Of a stretch of DNA of 64,000 bases, positions 36,093-44,894 are shown piece after piece; the stretch's first letter is position 1, and each line of letters opens with the position of its first letter. The DNA is taken from positions 2,215,501 through 2,279,500 of the forward strand of contig NC_017956.1 in assembly GCF_000264455.2 (NCBI RefSeq), written 5' to 3'. Both the position numbers and the translations under genes were made by a program. Under the pieces are notes generated by a model that saw only the letters and a list, made by a program, of their open reading frames with translations, was not told the origin of the DNA and ran no database searches. The DNA is from Tistrella mobilis KA081020-065 (lineage in GTDB: Bacteria > Pseudomonadota > Alphaproteobacteria > Tistrellales > Tistrellaceae).

Positions 36093-36926
36093 GTGACCCT
36101 TGGAGATGCCGTCGACGCCCTGGTTCTGGGCATTGTCGAAGGTCTGACCGAATTCGTGCCGGTCTCCAGCACCGGCCATCAGATCGTCGTCGCCGATCTG
36201 CTGAATTTCCGCGGCGACTTCGCCATCGCCTTCAACGTGATCATCCAGCTGGGTGCCATCCTGGCAGTCGTCTGGGAATATCGCGGAAAGATCGTCCATG
36301 TCGTCGCGGGCCTGCCCAGCGATCGCGAGGCGCAGCGTTTCACCCGTAACCTGCTGATCGCCTTCTTCCCGGCGGTCATTCTGGGGCTGCTCTTCGCCGA
36401 CATCATCCAGGAATATCTGTTCAACCCGATCACGGTTGCAACGGCGCTGGTGATCGGCGGCCTGATCATCCTCTGGGCGGAGAAGCGGGATCACCGCGTC
36501 CGGGCAAACTCCACCGAAGAAATGCGCTGGTCGGATGCGCTGAAGATCGGGCTATGTCAGTGCCTTGCGCTGATCCCCGGTACCTCGCGCTCCGGCTCCA
36601 CCATCATGGGCGGGCTGATTTTCGGCATGTCGCGCAAGGCGGCCACCGAATTCTCGTTCTTCCTCGCCATCCCGACCATGATCGGCGCCACCGTCTACAT
36701 GTTCCTCAAGCACGGCTCCACCCTGCTTGCGGGTGATCTGGGCGTGCTGGCGATCGGCTTCGTCACCTCCTTCATCTTCGCGATGATCGCGGTGCGGGGC
36801 CTGCTGAAATTCATCGGTCAGCACAGCTATGCCGTGTTCGCCTGGTATCGCATCGCCTTCGGCCTGTTCATCCTGGCGACCTGGGTGTTCGGCTGGATCG
36901 ACTGGACCAGCGTCACCGACCTCTGA
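36093..36926 (+). CDS. uppP: Undecaprenyl-diphosphatase
   Basis: This 277-residue integral membrane enzyme (BacA/UppP) recycles undecaprenyl pyrophosphate to the monophosphate that carries peptidoglycan and polysaccharide units, and can confer bacitracin resistance. It has the two family signatures: [15 protein letters not shown] near the N-terminus and [14 protein letters not shown] in the second half. The start is GTG 36093, with GGAG nine bases upstream. It probably has its own promoter in the gap shared with the FNR-type gene. Confidence 0.95.
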   Translation: MTLGDAVDALVLGIVEGLTEFVPVSSTGHQIVVADLLNFRGDFAIAFNVIIQLGAILAVVWEYRGKIVHVVAGLPSDREAQRFTRNLLIAFFPAVILGLLFADIIQEYLFNPITVATALVIGGLIILWAEKRDHRVRANSTEEMRWSDALKIGLCQCLALIPGTSRSGSTIMGGLIFGMSRKAATEFSFFLAIPTMIGATVYMFLKHGSTLLAGDLGVLAIGFVTSFIFAMIAVRGLLKFIGQHSYAVFAWYRIAFGLFILATWVFGWIDWTSVTDL

Positions 36927-36973
36927 CACCTCCCGAACCGCCCCTGGCGGCCTCTCCGTTTTCGAACGGCTTT

Positions 36974-37018
36974 AGCGGAACCTGCGCTTGGGATCGTGCA
37001 GGTTCCGCTTTTCTTTTG
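36974..37018 (+). terminator. Intrinsic terminator after uppP
   Basis: A 12-bp stem (AGCGGAACCTGC / GCAGGTTCCGCT) has a 12-base loop followed by TTTCTTTT. It ends the uppP transcript. The rest of the gap to 37235 holds no gene I can support, and presumably the promoter of the catabolic cluster. Confidence 0.85.
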
Positions 37019-37235
37019 CGAGCATCACCCAAGGTGCATTCGGCATGGACCACCGCCGGACCGCGCCGTCACGCCACGATGTTCTTTCAGGCCGGCGCGC
37101 ATGACGCGTCTTCGGCAGAACCCCTTCAGGCGCCCGCGCTAACGTCGCGTCAGCAGGCAGGCCCCGCATGCCGATGGTGAACAACCGCCGGGATGACGAG
37201 GCCGGGTTGAACATGCTGACGTGAAAGGATGCGAC

Positions 37236-38000
37236 ATGCTGAGGATCGATCGTGTATCCCCGGCGCTGGTCCGGATGACCATCGACAGGCCGCCCGCCAA
37301 TGCGCTCACCCTGGATCTGATCCAGGCCCTGGCCGACACCCTCGTGCGCTTCGGGGAAGCGGCCGAGGCACCGGCCGTGATACTGACCGGGGCCGGTCAG
37401 CGCTTCTTCAGTGCCGGCGGCGACATACGCGAAATCGAGACGCAGGCAGACATCGCGCTGCCCAGAATGCGCGTCTTCCACCATCTGCTGACCGTGCTCG
37501 AGAACTATCGCTGCCCGCTGCTCTGCGCCGTAAACGGCTATGCGGTGGGCGGCGCGCTGGAACTGGTGCTGTACGCCGACTACGTCGTGGCGAGCGAAGA
37601 CGCCCGGTTCGGCTTCCCCGAAATCAATCATGGCCTGCTTCCGGCGGCGAAGGGCATGCGTCAGGCGATGAACCGCCTGGGGCGCCGGGTTGCCGAGCGG
37701 CTCCTCTATTCCGGCGAACTGGTTTCGGCACCCGAGGCGCAGGCGATGGGCCTGGTCGACGAGGTCGTTCCGTCGCAGGATGTGCAGGACCGGGCCCGCG
37801 TCGTGGCCGAGGCCCTTCGTCTCAAGGACATGCATCTGTTCGCCGCGATCAAGCGGACCTTCAATGACGCGCCCCTCATGACCGACGCGCAGCTCGAAGC
37901 GCGCACCCTCAGCGACATGCAGGATTATCTGAGCCGCGCAGAGACCGCCGCGGCGCGCGAACGGTTCCTCCAGCGCAAGGCGAGGCAGACCCATGATTGA
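37236..38000 (+). CDS. Enoyl-CoA hydratase/isomerase family protein (crotonase)
   Basis: The protein has 254 residues from ATG 37236, which follows AAAGGA by six bases; GTG 37221 is a less likely start. The crotonase oxyanion-hole segment FFSAGGDIRE is present. Both usual acid/base glutamates are kept: GGALELVLYADYV and FGFPEINHGLLP. It should hydrate or isomerise an acyl-CoA double bond. As first gene of a cluster with a flavin monooxygenase and a CoA ligase, it likely works on a ring-cleavage or side-chain intermediate. The stop overlaps the next gene's start by eight bases. Confidence 0.87.
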   Translation: MLRIDRVSPALVRMTIDRPPANALTLDLIQALADTLVRFGEAAEAPAVILTGAGQRFFSAGGDIREIETQADIALPRMRVFHHLLTVLENYRCPLLCAVNGYAVGGALELVLYADYVVASEDARFGFPEINHGLLPAAKGMRQAMNRLGRRVAERLLYSGELVSAPEAQAMGLVDEVVPSQDVQDRARVVAEALRLKDMHLFAAIKRTFNDAPLMTDAQLEARTLSDMQDYLSRAETAAARERFLQRKARQTHD

Positions 38001-38763
38001 CGGCGATCATCTCCGGCTTGAATTCATGACCTCGCCCGAGGTCGCCCGTGCCATCGAAAACGGCATGCGGACCATCGTCATCCCTTGCGGTGCGGTGGAG
38101 CAGCACGGGCCGCATCTGACCCTCAGCGTCGATGCCGACCATGCGGAACACCTGGCCGTCCTGGTGGCCAAAGCTATCGGAGATGCACTGGTTGCACCGA
38201 CCATAAGGGTCGGCTGCTCCTCCCATCATCTCGCCTTTCCCGGCACGATCTCGCTGCAGGACAGCACTTTCGAAATGATCTGCCGGGATTATTGCACCAG
38301 CCTGGCGCGGCACGGCTTCGACCGCATTCTCATTTTCTCGGCACATGTCGGCAACTTCCCGCCATTGGCCGGCATGCTGCCGCGCTTGAGATCGGCCGTG
38401 CCCGCCTCCTGCCGCGTCTCGGCATTCACCGATTCCAGGGCCTGGCTTGAACGGTGGCGTGATGCCGTCGAAGAAGCTGGGGGTGAGCCGATCAGGGTGG
38501 GCGGTCATGCGGATATCGCCGAAACCTCGCTGATGCTCGATATCCACCCCGAGCGGGTGCGTACCGCTAAGTACGAAGCCGGAAAACCGGGTCTTCTGTC
38601 GCAGAGCGACCTGGAACTGATGTGGCGCGACGGGCTTGCGGCCGTCAGCGCCAACGGCATCCTGGGCGACCCCAACGGATCCTCGGTAGCGATCGGCAGG
38701 CACTGCATCGAGCGGATCGCCGCCCTCCTCGTCGCGGGTTTTGCCGAAGACGATCCGGCGTAA
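37993..38763 (+). CDS. Creatininase-family amidohydrolase
   Basis: The 256-residue metalloenzyme has PCGAVEQHGPHLTLSVDADH (metal ligands Glu, His and Asp) and SAHVGNF where creatininase has GHGGN. GGHADIAETSLML carries the later His/Glu. Family members open cyclic amides or hydrolyse small amides: creatinine, or formamides such as the archaeal FAPy deformylase. Within this cluster it may open a lactam or hydrolyse an amide made upstream; substrate unknown. The VGN variation of the GHGGN loop hints at a changed pocket. Confidence 0.8.
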   Translation: MIDGDHLRLEFMTSPEVARAIENGMRTIVIPCGAVEQHGPHLTLSVDADHAEHLAVLVAKAIGDALVAPTIRVGCSSHHLAFPGTISLQDSTFEMICRDYCTSLARHGFDRILIFSAHVGNFPPLAGMLPRLRSAVPASCRVSAFTDSRAWLERWRDAVEEAGGEPIRVGGHADIAETSLMLDIHPERVRTAKYEAGKPGLLSQSDLELMWRDGLAAVSANGILGDPNGSSVAIGRHCIERIAALLVAGFAEDDPA

Positions 38764-38906
38764 CCGGGCGGATCCTCCGCCCGCCAAACAATATTCCGAA
38801 CACCCGGCAAACCTCGCGGATCTTCGGCAGCTTCTGCTGCGGGCTTCGTGACAAGCTTCCAGTCATTAGAGGGGTATTCCAAACAAACCCGAGAAGGCAT
38901 CCCAAA

Positions 38907-40046
38907 ATGGCAGTCAAGTTCGGCTTCTGGTCCGAGCAGGAAACTCTGGTCGGCCAGAGTTATGCGCGCCGGCTTCATGAGCTTGTCGAGGAAGCGGTCT
39001 TCGCCGAGAAGATGGGTTTCGACATCGTCAGCCTGTCCGAACAGCATGTCGCACTGGGCGGGATTTCCAGCTCCGCGCCCGAGGTCGTCTATGGCTACCT
39101 CGCGGCGGTCACGTCCCGGATCCGGCTGCGGCCGGCGGTCTCGCTGATGCCGAAGAAGATCAATCATGCGCTCCGGACGGCAGAGCGTGCCGCTGTCACC
39201 GACATCCTGTCCAACGGGCGCATGGAGCTCTATTGCGGCCGAGCCAACACCACGATCGCGATGCGGGCCTTCAACGTTGAGCCTGCCGAAACCCTGTCGC
39301 AGATGGAGGAAGGCATCGCGCTCATCCGCGAAGCCTTCAGCAAGGACATCTTCACCTTCAACGGCGAGCACTACCAGGTTCCACCCCGCATGCTGGTCCC
39401 GAAGCCGCTTCAGAAGCCCTATCCGCTGATGGGCATCGCCGCGACCAGCGAGCGCAGCCACGTCTGGGCGGCCCACCAGGGGCTCGCCGTCCTCAGCCAC
39501 ACGCTCTATCAGGGCTGGGAGGCGCAGGCGAAGATGGTCGAAGCCTATCGGTCGGCCTGGCGCCGGGATCCGAACGGCCCCCTCGACCGTCCGCGCCTCG
39601 GCATGCCAGTGTTCCTCGGGATCGCTGAAACCGATCAGGCGGCGAAAGACATCTATGCCGAGCCGCTGATGCACTACGCCCGCATCTCGACCGATGCCTA
39701 TCCCCGGCTCGCGAAGATCGCGGACGATTACGCCTATATGGGCGAAGGGCTGGAAGCCCTGCAGCGCGCGGCCACCGACTGGGATTACCTCCTCAACGAC
39801 TCGGCCAGCCTGGTCTGCGGCAGCCCGGATACGGTCATCCGTCAGCTGGAACGGTTCATCGACGCCGGCGCCGAAGAAATTCTGTTCCACATCGACTCGG
39901 TTTCGCATGCGGAGATCATGAAAGCGATCGAGCTGGTCGGCCGCTATGTCATTCCGCACTTCAATGACCGGAACAATGTCGTGCGCCCGACGGACGAGAT
40001 CCTCGAACAGATCCGCATGATGCGCAAGACCGGCCCTTCGGCCTGA
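38907..40046 (+). CDS. LLM-class flavin-dependent monooxygenase (bacterial luciferase-like)
   Basis: This 379-residue TIM-barrel enzyme resembles the oxygenase part of two-component FMNH2-dependent monooxygenases. It begins VKFGFWSEQETL, and EKMGFDIVSLSEQHVALGG is the usual luciferase-family helix-strand. GAGAAGG lies nine bases before the ATG. Reduced FMN would come from the flavin reductase encoded at 44023-44562. Relatives insert oxygen next to ketones (type II Baeyer-Villiger) or cleave C-S, C-N or aromatic bonds. The substrate is undetermined; neighbours suggest a CoA-linked degradation pathway. Confidence 0.85.
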   Translation: MAVKFGFWSEQETLVGQSYARRLHELVEEAVFAEKMGFDIVSLSEQHVALGGISSSAPEVVYGYLAAVTSRIRLRPAVSLMPKKINHALRTAERAAVTDILSNGRMELYCGRANTTIAMRAFNVEPAETLSQMEEGIALIREAFSKDIFTFNGEHYQVPPRMLVPKPLQKPYPLMGIAATSERSHVWAAHQGLAVLSHTLYQGWEAQAKMVEAYRSAWRRDPNGPLDRPRLGMPVFLGIAETDQAAKDIYAEPLMHYARISTDAYPRLAKIADDYAYMGEGLEALQRAATDWDYLLNDSASLVCGSPDTVIRQLERFIDAGAEEILFHIDSVSHAEIMKAIELVGRYVIPHFNDRNNVVRPTDEILEQIRMMRKTGPSA

Positions 40047-40074
40047 CAGCCTGCCGACCGATCTGGAGAGTCTC

Positions 40075-40863
40075 ATGACCGACAAGACCTATGCAGGCCT
40101 GCTCGTCGAGAAGCGTGCGAGCGGCGTGGCCGTTATCACCCTGAACCGGCCCAACATTCTGAATGCCATCGACTGGCCGATGCACGCCGCGCTGGAAGAG
40201 CTGTTCGTCGACCTCGACAATGACCCGGCCGTCAAGGCCGTCGTGCTCACCGGCGCGGGCCGCGGCTTCTGTTCAGGCGGCGATCAGAACGCGCTCGACG
40301 ACGACGTGGGAACGATTTCCGCCACCCGCTCCGGGCGTCATCTCATCCGCAACATGCTCGAACTGGAGGCGCCGCTGATCGCCGCCGTGAACGGGGTTGC
40401 CGTCGGTCTTGGTGCCACGCTCGCACTGTTCTGCGATGTCGTCTTCGCAGAACCCGGCGCGCGCTTCGCCGACACCCATGTGACGGCCGGGGTGGTTGCC
40501 GGAGATGGCGGCGCGGTGATCTGGCCGCTCCTTCTGGGGCCGGTCCGGGCGAAACACTATCTGATGACCGGCGACTTCATTTCGGCGGAGGACGCGGCAG
40601 CGGCCGGCATGATCAACAAGGTGGTACCGGAAGGCACCGTCGTCGAGCATGCGATCCGCTATGCAGAGATGCTGGCATCCGGCCCACGCGACGCCATCGT
40701 CTGGACCAAATACGCCGTCAACAAGCTGATCAAGGATCAGGTTCATCTGAACCTCGACACGGCGGCGGCGCTGGAAATGCTCACCTTCAACAGCCCTGAG
40801 CGCAAGGAGGCCGTGGCCACCTTCCGGGAGAAGCGCAAGCGCTTTGCAGAAGGTGGCTACTGA
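40075..40863 (+). CDS. Crotonase-family protein lacking the hydratase glutamates
   Basis: This 262-residue crotonase has a clear family fold (GFCSGGDQNALDD oxyanion loop, AVNGVAVGLGATLALFCDVV). Both positions that hold catalytic Glu in enoyl-CoA hydratase differ: GLGATLAL in place of GGGxELA, and FADTHVTAGVVAGDGG in place of xxxPEIxxGxxPGxGG. It is therefore unlikely to be a normal hydratase; an isomerase, decarboxylase or hydrolase activity in this superfamily is more likely. It is distinct from the first crotonase of the cluster. Confidence 0.85.
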   Translation: MTDKTYAGLLVEKRASGVAVITLNRPNILNAIDWPMHAALEELFVDLDNDPAVKAVVLTGAGRGFCSGGDQNALDDDVGTISATRSGRHLIRNMLELEAPLIAAVNGVAVGLGATLALFCDVVFAEPGARFADTHVTAGVVAGDGGAVIWPLLLGPVRAKHYLMTGDFISAEDAAAAGMINKVVPEGTVVEHAIRYAEMLASGPRDAIVWTKYAVNKLIKDQVHLNLDTAAALEMLTFNSPERKEAVATFREKRKRFAEGGY

Positions 40864-40864
40864 C

Positions 40865-42772
40865 ATGGGCGGATCGCACTCGTTTTCCCCGGCCTCGCCG
40901 ACTGCCATTGCCCCCTCTGCCATCCTCCCGTCACCAATGCCGCCCGACGACGCAACATTGCCGTCGCTGCTTCGTGACCGCCGGGACAGCATGGGCCAGG
41001 AGATCGCCTTCTTTCAGAAGCGTGCCGGCTCGTGGCACGCCTCGACCTGGGATGACTATGCACGGCAGGTCGCCTGCCTGTCGCGCGCCCTCCTCGATCA
41101 TGGCCTGCAGAAAGGGGATCACGTCGCCATTATCGGCGACGTCTCGCAGGAATGGGTCATCGCCTTCATGGCGACGGCCTGTTCCGGCGGCGTGGCGGTC
41201 GGGATCTATTTCACCTCGTCGACAGAGGAGGTGGAATATTTCCTGGAAGACTCCGGCAGCACATTCGTCTTTGTTGCTGGTGAAAAGGAACTCGGCATCC
41301 TTCTGCGCAGCCGGCAGGCGGCAGCGCTCAAAAAGATCGTGGTGTTCGATCCCACGGTTCCGTCCCTCGGCAACATCGTGACGCTGTCGCAGTTCTCCGC
41401 GCCGGCTTCGGCCTGTGCCGCGCTGCTCGACGATCAGGCCGGCCTGGCACGTCCCGGCGACAATGCCTGCATCGTCTACACCTCGGGGACGACCGGCAAT
41501 CCCAAGGGCGCGATCCTTACCCACCGGTCGCTGATCCAGGGGGCGGCGACCACCCGAAGCTATTGCCCGGCCCTTTACCGCGACCCCCAGCGGGTGGTCG
41601 TCCATCTCCCGCTCTCTCATGTCGTGGGGCTCGGACAGGGGATCGTCTTTCCCCTCATCAGCAAGGTAACGCCCTATTTCGGCGAGACCGGTGCCGACTT
41701 CGCGACGACCATTCTGGACGTGAAACCGACCTATTGGATGGCGCCGCCACGCTTCTATCAACGCTATGCCGCCGAACTGGTCAGCAGGATCAATGCATCC
41801 TCGTCGGCACGGAAGACGTCCTATCACTTTGCGATGTCAATCGCACAGAAGGCCCTTGCGGATCGCCAGGCGGATGGCCCCGATGATCCGCTTCTTCAGG
41901 CGCTTTTCGCCACCTGTCGCGATCAGATCTTTCTGCCACTTCTGGCGGAGATCGGGCTCGACCAGCTGACGTCTCCCTATACCGCGTCCGCACCGATGCC
42001 GCCGGACGTCATGAAGCTCTGGCAGACATGGGGTGTGAATCTCAAGGAAGCCTATGGGCAGACCGAACTGGTCGGGGCAAACGTCGCCCAGATGCGCGAC
42101 TGGTCGACGCCCGGCACGATCGGCGTACCGATCGCGGATCCCCGCTGGAAGACGCGGGTCGCCGGCGACGGCGAAATGCTGGTCGCGGGGCCCGGCCTGT
42201 TCATCGGCTATCTGAACAAGCCCGAGGAGACGCTTGAGGCGCTCCGCGACGGATGGCTTCACACGGGTGATGTCGTTCAACTTCGCCCGGATGGCTTGCT
42301 GGCGATCATCGATCGAAAAAAGGAGATCATCAACACCTCCGGCGGCAAGTCGATCAGCCCGGCGCAGATCGAGAATGAATTGCGGCAAAGTCCGTACATC
42401 TCGGAAGCGGCGGTATGCGGTGACGGGCGCAAATACCTCGTGGCCTTGATCGAGGTCGACCACATCGCGACCGCCGACTGGGCCCAAAGCCGCAACGAAA
42501 TCATCAACACATATGCGGATTTCTGTTCGTCGGAAGCCGTCATCCGCCTGATCGAGGGCGAAGTCGCCAAGGCAAACCAGAGGCTGGCGCCTGTCGAACA
42601 GATCAAGTCATTCCGGATCCTCCCCGAGGAACTGACGGCCGAGAATGGCGTGATGACGGCCACCAGAAAGAAGAAACGGAAGGTCCTGAACGAACGCTAC
42701 AAGGACCTTATCGATTCGCTCTATGACCATTCCGAGGACTCACTGATCCGCGGCGCCCTCTCGAACATATGA
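40865..42772 (+). CDS. AMP-forming acyl-CoA synthetase (long-chain/FadD15-like)
   Basis: The 635-residue ANL enzyme activates a carboxylic acid to its CoA thioester. It shows the phosphate loop YTSGTTGNPKGAILTH, YGQTE, the DGWLHTGD motif and DRKKEIINTSGGKSISP. Overall length and C-terminal RKKKRKVL resemble the bacterial long-chain group. It begins two bases after the stop of the crotonase. Within the cluster it likely primes a carboxylic acid substrate or cleavage product for the two crotonases. Confidence 0.87.
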   Translation: MGGSHSFSPASPTAIAPSAILPSPMPPDDATLPSLLRDRRDSMGQEIAFFQKRAGSWHASTWDDYARQVACLSRALLDHGLQKGDHVAIIGDVSQEWVIAFMATACSGGVAVGIYFTSSTEEVEYFLEDSGSTFVFVAGEKELGILLRSRQAAALKKIVVFDPTVPSLGNIVTLSQFSAPASACAALLDDQAGLARPGDNACIVYTSGTTGNPKGAILTHRSLIQGAATTRSYCPALYRDPQRVVVHLPLSHVVGLGQGIVFPLISKVTPYFGETGADFATTILDVKPTYWMAPPRFYQRYAAELVSRINASSSARKTSYHFAMSIAQKALADRQADGPDDPLLQALFATCRDQIFLPLLAEIGLDQLTSPYTASAPMPPDVMKLWQTWGVNLKEAYGQTELVGANVAQMRDWSTPGTIGVPIADPRWKTRVAGDGEMLVAGPGLFIGYLNKPEETLEALRDGWLHTGDVVQLRPDGLLAIIDRKKEIINTSGGKSISPAQIENELRQSPYISEAAVCGDGRKYLVALIEVDHIATADWAQSRNEIINTYADFCSSEAVIRLIEGEVAKANQRLAPVEQIKSFRILPEELTAENGVMTATRKKKRKVLNERYKDLIDSLYDHSEDSLIRGALSNI

Positions 42773-42790
42773 CGTGATCGAAGGATTGTC

Positions 42791-43921
42791 ATGACGATGC
42801 TCTCTCGCACCTCACGCCATCCGTTTCTGTCCTCGACGGCAGAGATCATCGACGAGGCGCGCAATGGTCGGATGTTCATCCTTGTCGACGACGAGGATCG
42901 GGAGAACGAGGGCGATCTCGTCATCCCGGCCCAGATGGCCACGCCTGACGCCATCAACTTCATGGCGACACATGGCAAGGGCCTCATCTGCCTGGCGCTC
43001 AGCAAGCAACGGGTCGATCAGCTCGGCCTCAAACTGATGAGCGCCGAGAACGGCACGCGGCACGCGACGGCCTTCACGGTCTCGATCGAGGCGCGCGAGG
43101 GTGTTTCCACCGGCATTTCCGCAGCCGACCGGGCGCGGACCGTGGCGGTGGCGATCGACGCGGCCCGCGGCCCCGAACATCTCGTCTCCCCGGGCCACAT
43201 ATTTCCTCTGGTGTCCCGACCGGGCGGCGTGCTGGTCCGCGCCGGGCATACCGAGGCGGCGGTCGACGTCGCGCGGTTGGCCGGCCTCAACCATTCCGGT
43301 GTGATCTGCGAGATCATGAAGGAAGACGGCACGATGGCTCGTCTCGACGATCTCATCGCCTTTGCCCGCCGTCACGGGCTCAAGATCGGCACGATCCGCG
43401 ACCTGATCGCCTATCGCCGCCGCCATGATCATGATGTCGAACGTGTCGTCACGGCGAAATTCGACAGCCGATGGGGTGGCACGTGGAGCGCCATCACCTT
43501 CCGCAGCACGGCGACCGGGACGGAAGCGATCGCGCTGGTGAAGGGCGCGATCGACGCGCGGCCGACCCTGGTGCGCATGCACCCGCTGGACATCCTGTCG
43601 GACGTGCTGGGCCAGACCGGTGATCGCAGCGATATCGTCGCCCGGTCCATGGCCGACATCGCCGCGGAAGGTCGCGGCGTCATCGTGCTGTTCAGCCGCG
43701 ATCTGCCGATGTCGCAGCTTCTTCGGGTGAAGTCGGGTGAGCCGATCGTGGATAAGACCGAGCTGCGCAATTATGGCATCGGCGCCCAGGTTCTGGCCGA
43801 GCTGGGCATTCACGACATGATCCTTCTCTCCAATTCGGAGCACACCCCGGTCGCCCTCAGGGGTTATGGCCTGAACATCGTGGAGCGCCGGACACTGCCG
43901 GTCGCCACCGCTGCCCCGTGA
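42791..43921 (+). CDS. 3,4-dihydroxy-2-butanone 4-phosphate synthase with a degenerate GTP cyclohydrolase II domain (RibBX-like)
   Basis: This 376-residue protein makes the four-carbon riboflavin precursor from ribulose 5-phosphate. The N-terminal domain is complete: DDEDRENEGDL, HGKGLICLAL, GVSTGISAADRARTV and GHTEAAVDVARLAG. The C-terminal half aligns with GTP cyclohydrolase II but lacks the zinc-binding cysteines: at HSECLTGD...RCDCG it reads MHPLDILSDVLGQTGDRSD. It is therefore probably inactive, as in the RibBX variant known from Proteobacteria. Its place between an acyl-CoA ligase and a flavin reductase suggests a dedicated boost to FMN supply. AAGGA precedes the ATG. Confidence 0.87.
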   Translation: MTMLSRTSRHPFLSSTAEIIDEARNGRMFILVDDEDRENEGDLVIPAQMATPDAINFMATHGKGLICLALSKQRVDQLGLKLMSAENGTRHATAFTVSIEAREGVSTGISAADRARTVAVAIDAARGPEHLVSPGHIFPLVSRPGGVLVRAGHTEAAVDVARLAGLNHSGVICEIMKEDGTMARLDDLIAFARRHGLKIGTIRDLIAYRRRHDHDVERVVTAKFDSRWGGTWSAITFRSTATGTEAIALVKGAIDARPTLVRMHPLDILSDVLGQTGDRSDIVARSMADIAAEGRGVIVLFSRDLPMSQLLRVKSGEPIVDKTELRNYGIGAQVLAELGIHDMILLSNSEHTPVALRGYGLNIVERRTLPVATAAP

Positions 43922-44022
43922 AGCCGGTTCACCCGACATCCGGCCCCCATGCTGAACGGCCGTGTCCGCAGTCACGATCGGGTCGACAGCATGTCATTCC
44001 ATCGCCTTGTGGGAGGCTCAGC

Positions 44023-44562
44023 ATGTCCGCGCACGATCATGCCGTTCTGAAACATGTGGAGACGGCGGCCTTCAGAACGCTCCTCAGATCCGTTGCCGGG
44101 TCGGTCTCCATCGTGGCCTCGGGCCAGGGGCCCGACAGACGTGGTCTGACCGTTACCGCCGCCACCTCGCTATGCGTCGAGCCGCCGATGGTTCTCGCCT
44201 GCATCAACCGCAATGCCGAGGCGCATGACGTCATCCTCCGCACCGGCGCCTTTTCCTGGAACGTGCTCGCCGCCGATCAGGTCCGGCTGGCGGAACGCTT
44301 CGCCGCGATGGACGGCAGCAAGGGCGCATCGCGTTTCACCCCCGTCGACTGGCACGATCTGGCCACCGGCGCGCCGGTTCTTCTGCATTCGGTCTGCAGT
44401 TTCGATTGCAGGATAGAAGACACTCTCCAGGTCTCCACACATACCATCATCATGGGTGCGGTTGTCGCGCAGAGCCACAACCATGACAAACGCCCCCTGA
44501 TCTATGCCGCGGGCAGATTCGGAACCCTGGAATATTTCGACCTCGCGGTCCCGGGGAAATAA
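44023..44562 (+). CDS. Flavin reductase family protein (FMN-binding split barrel)
   Basis: The 179-residue enzyme is a short-chain NAD(P)H:flavin reductase. It begins with FRTLLRSVAGSVSIVAS, then RRGLTVTAATSLCVEPPMVLACINRNAEAHD, the family signature, and FSWNVLAADQ. ATG 44023 has GGGAGG six bases upstream; the longer frame beginning at 43918 overlaps the preceding stop and has no ribosome site. It supplies FMNH2 to the luciferase-like monooxygenase of the cluster, as in two-component systems; this pairing is inferred from proximity. Confidence 0.88.
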   Translation: MSAHDHAVLKHVETAAFRTLLRSVAGSVSIVASGQGPDRRGLTVTAATSLCVEPPMVLACINRNAEAHDVILRTGAFSWNVLAADQVRLAERFAAMDGSKGASRFTPVDWHDLATGAPVLLHSVCSFDCRIEDTLQVSTHTIIMGAVVAQSHNHDKRPLIYAAGRFGTLEYFDLAVPGK

Positions 44563-44894
44563 TCCCTCTCCCGACCCTGCACCATAACCGTCCCGCAGAC
44601 AGGCTTTCCGGACATCTCGGATCCGGAGAGAGGGTGGCGTGCGCGGTGCTGATCCCCGCCGCACCGTCTCGCCCACCCCCTCCATCGCCCCCTCCTCCCC
44701 CACTATCGCCCCTCCCCCCTTCCGATGCTGCTTGTCCGACACTCCCCGCCGATATGGACAAGCCCCATGCCCTGCTCGCCCACGTCACCTCCTCCGGGAG
44801 CGGAACGTGAGCACTGCGTGCTGCCCGATACCGGGTTCCGACCGAAACCGACCCGGCACAACCGCGTATGCCCGGTCCTTTTGGAGACTGCAGG
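44563..44894. other. Non-coding gap before the MFS gene
   Basis: No convincing gene is seen. TCCGGA occurs twice (44607-44612 and 44622-44627) nine bases apart, in a palindromic arrangement that may be an operator. A C-rich stretch lies around 44670-44720. The MFS gene may have its own promoter here. Confidence 0.4.

Noticed and set aside
38505-40085. 526-codon minus-strand frame over the luciferase-like gene
   Set aside because: No recognisable domain; the plus-strand frame has a good ribosome site and a conserved family sequence.
42773-42790. FMN riboswitch before the DHBP synthase gene
   Set aside because: Only 18 bases separate it from the CoA-ligase stop, too short for an RFN element.
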